From contig NZ_FUYR01000003.1 of assembly GCF_900168015.1 (NCBI RefSeq), positions 307,615 through 371,614 of the forward strand: DNA of 64,000 nucleotides, in the 5' to 3' direction. A program made the position numbers and the translations under genes. The notes under the pieces are model-generated. The model saw nothing but the letters and a program-made list of their open reading frames with translations. It searched no databases and was not told where the DNA came from. This document shows positions 62,592-64,000 of the stretch, in pieces; positions within the stretch are counted from its first letter, which is position 1, and every line of letters starts with the position of its first letter. Origin of the DNA: Daejeonella lutea (GTDB lineage Bacteria; Bacteroidota; Bacteroidia; Sphingobacteriales; Sphingobacteriaceae).

Positions 62592-64000
62592 ATGAAATAC
62601 GTTTTACGAAAAATCTTCCCATTAGCCTTAGTGTCGAGCTTATTTTTTGGAGCTTTAAGTAATGCTCAGGGCCAAACGCGTCAAATTAGGCTTGGCGACA
62701 ATATGGGTGATCAAATCGCCAATAAAGATTTGGAAATGAGCAATAAGCAAATCCTCAATACGGCGGGAATTGCAATTGGAGTTGCTTCCATTTCAAACAG
62801 TAGTGTAGCACTGCAGGTAGATGGCACGGATAAAGCCATTCTGATCCCACGTATTACAAATTTGACAGCAATTGCTTCACCAGAAAATGGGATGATGGTG
62901 TACAATACCGCTGACAATAAGTTTTACGTTCGTCAGGCGAATACCTGGTCAAGTTTTGCCGATGGATCAGGGTCAGTAGTTTCTATGAATGGGAAAGTAG
63001 GAGCTGTGACTTTTGAAGGGGATGAAACAACAATTACGGTCAATAACTCAGGTGATAAAATAATAGTTTCTGCAAAGAGTGCTTCAGCAATATGGAATGC
63101 CAACAAGTTAAACGGCAATAATGTTGCTTCGACCAATCCTGTTTCCGGACAGGTTTTAGGATGGAATGGTACGCAATGGATGCCGGTTGATATGACTGCT
63201 AACACGGCTTTGGTTGTAACTAATCCAGCACAGACGGCCATTACTTCGGTTGGTACCCTAACAGGTTTGACAGTTACAGCGCCTATTGTTGGAAGTGTTA
63301 CAGGAAATGCAGGTACAGCAACCAAACTAGCCGCACCGAAAAAGATCAACGGTGTTGACTTTGATGGTTCAACTGATATTACACTCCCAGGAACTTCAGA
63401 TGCAGGTGCCTTAACGGGAACTACATTAAATCCATCTGTTCTTAACTCATCGCTTACTTCTGTCGGTACTTTATCGAACTTAACAGTTACGAACCCAATT
63501 GCCGGCAGTATTACAGGCAATGCGGCAACCGCAACAAATGCAGTCAATGCCGCAAGTGCTGCGAAATTAACTACCCCTCGAACAATTAACGGAGTGACTT
63601 TTGATGGCACAGCAAATATCACTTTGCCGGTAGATGCAAGCGGTATAACTGGAACTGAACTTCCCGCAAGCGTCGTGAAGTCGTCGCTTACATCGGTTGG
63701 TACCTTATCAGGATTAACTGTTACTGCTCCAATAGCTGGATCAGTGACTGGGAATGCAGGGACAGCTACAAAGCTGGCAACTGCAAAAAAGATCAACGGT
63801 GTTGATTTTGATGGCTCTGCAGATATCACGATTTCTGCTGCTGCAGATGCCAACACCTTAACCGGAACAACACTAAACCCGGCGATCGTTAGCTCTTCAC
63901 TGACTTCAGTAGGAACCCTGGCTAACTTAACAGTAACTAACCCGATTGCAGGGAGTATCACGGGTAACGCTGCAACAGCAACGACCGCTACTACTGCAAC
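62592..64000 (+). CDS. Tail-fibre-like repeat surface protein, 5' part (window-truncated)
   Basis: Open from ATG 62592 to the right edge. Signal peptide LALVSSLFFGALSNAQ, then the same collar as the preceding protein (ALQVDGTDKAILIPRITNLT, ENGMMVYNTADNKFYVRQ), then four fibre repeats starting SVGTLxxLTVT at 63246, 63459, 63693 and 63906. The repeats alternate in type (TAPI.GSVTGNAGTATKLA..KKINGVDFDGS and TNPIAGSITGNAATAT...INGVTFDGT). INGVxFDGSxDIT resembles repeats of phage tail fibres. The long minus-strand frame across it is a shadow. C-terminus is outside the window. Confidence 0.8.
   Translation, partial: MKYVLRKIFPLALVSSLFFGALSNAQGQTRQIRLGDNMGDQIANKDLEMSNKQILNTAGIAIGVASISNSSVALQVDGTDKAILIPRITNLTAIASPENGMMVYNTADNKFYVRQANTWSSFADGSGSVVSMNGKVGAVTFEGDETTITVNNSGDKIIVSAKSASAIWNANKLNGNNVASTNPVSGQVLGWNGTQWMPVDMTANTALVVTNPAQTAITSVGTLTGLTVTAPIVGSVTGNAGTATKLAAPKKINGVDFDGSTDITLPGTSDAGALTGTTLNPSVLNSSLTSVGTLSNLTVTNPIAGSITGNAATATNAVNAASAAKLTTPRTINGVTFDGTANITLPVDASGITGTELPASVVKSSLTSVGTLSGLTVTAPIAGSVTGNAGTATKLATAKKINGVDFDGSADITISAAADANTLTGTTLNPAIVSSSLTSVGTLANLTVTNPIAGSITGNAATATTATTA
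63246..64000 (+). repeat. Alternating A-B-A-B fibre repeats
   Basis: Repeat starts are 213, 234 and 213 bp apart (71, 78, 71 codons). Units 1 and 3 share NAGTATKLA and KKINGVDFDGS; units 2 and 4 share TNPIAGSITGNAATAT, so the real period is a 149-codon pair. Confidence 0.85.

Noticed and set aside
62933..63961. A 342-residue open frame on the minus strand across the fibre repeats
   Set aside because: It reads the antisense of the repeats in the plus-strand gene; its own composition (Val/Pro/Ala with repeated NN-less strands) mirrors the repeat and there is no start context or family. The plus-strand frame has a signal peptide and a recognised collar.

Overview
The window is a piece of chromosome from a member of the Bacteroidota, most likely the Sphingobacteriaceae (Pedobacter/Mucilaginibacter-like). 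The indications are Bacteroidota-type promoters (TTG, 19-20 bp, TAnnTTTG) in front of the rpsL operon and the tRNA gene, a type IX secretion (T9SS) type B sorting domain beside a PorP/SprF gene, an outer-membrane beta-barrel family protein with a carboxypeptidase-regulatory-like domain, DUF2723, NIPSNAP and ThuA proteins, and the rpsL-rpsG-fusA-rpsJ order. The genus assignment is inference. No rRNA, complete mobile element, prophage or CRISPR array was seen.

Layout. 1-8.3 kb is a DNA-damage/mutagenesis region: the end of an imuA-like gene, imuB, dnaE2 (translesion mutasome), two small GreA/GreB-like secondary-channel proteins flanking a small Cys-rich protein, and dinB (Pol IV), followed by an OstA-like envelope protein. 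8.3-19.6 kb is metabolic and envelope housekeeping: a PhyH dioxygenase with a TIM-barrel isomerase, an App1-like phosphatase, a lipoprotein, a GNAT acetyltransferase, a broken exbD, a glycerophosphodiesterase, an FAD/NAD(P)-binding protein, a sulfatase, an OmpA-like lipoprotein and an FMN reductase. 19.8-28 kb has a lone ECF sigma factor followed by a six-gene cluster that reads as a chaperone-usher-like surface fibre system: two paralogous pilin-like proteins, a PapD-like chaperone, a two-part adhesin whose C-terminus resembles the pilins, a usher-like barrel protein and a short pilin-like protein. This is the best candidate for an undescribed system.

28-38 kb holds a ThuA protein, a secreted unknown, a giant soluble hybrid histidine kinase (1888 aa) built from nine 92-residue poly-HAMP units, a second response-regulator/kinase protein, a small unknown and accA. 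38-44 kb: a large DUF2723 membrane protein (opposite strand), tRNA-Gln, prs, rplY and pth. 44-53 kb: an outer-membrane beta-barrel protein, an ArsC/Spx-family protein, an M1 peptidase, a small basic secreted protein, a Pif1-like helicase with HRDC and helix-turn-helix parts, and a NIPSNAP protein. 53-58 kb: the rpsL-rpsG-fusA-rpsJ operon and an MFS transporter. 58-64 kb: two tandem paralogous lipoproteins, then a surface cassette (T9SS-exported protein, PorP/SprF, fibre-head-like protein, and a phage-tail-fibre-like repeat protein that runs off the right edge).

Intergenic signals include several strong terminators, a TTAACAC direct repeat phased at exactly 10 bp at three loci, a palindrome TT(C/G)CCCA-N2/3-TGGG(C/G)AA beside surface-gene clusters, and promoters so close to start codons that dinB and the arsC-like gene are predicted to give leaderless or nearly leaderless transcripts.
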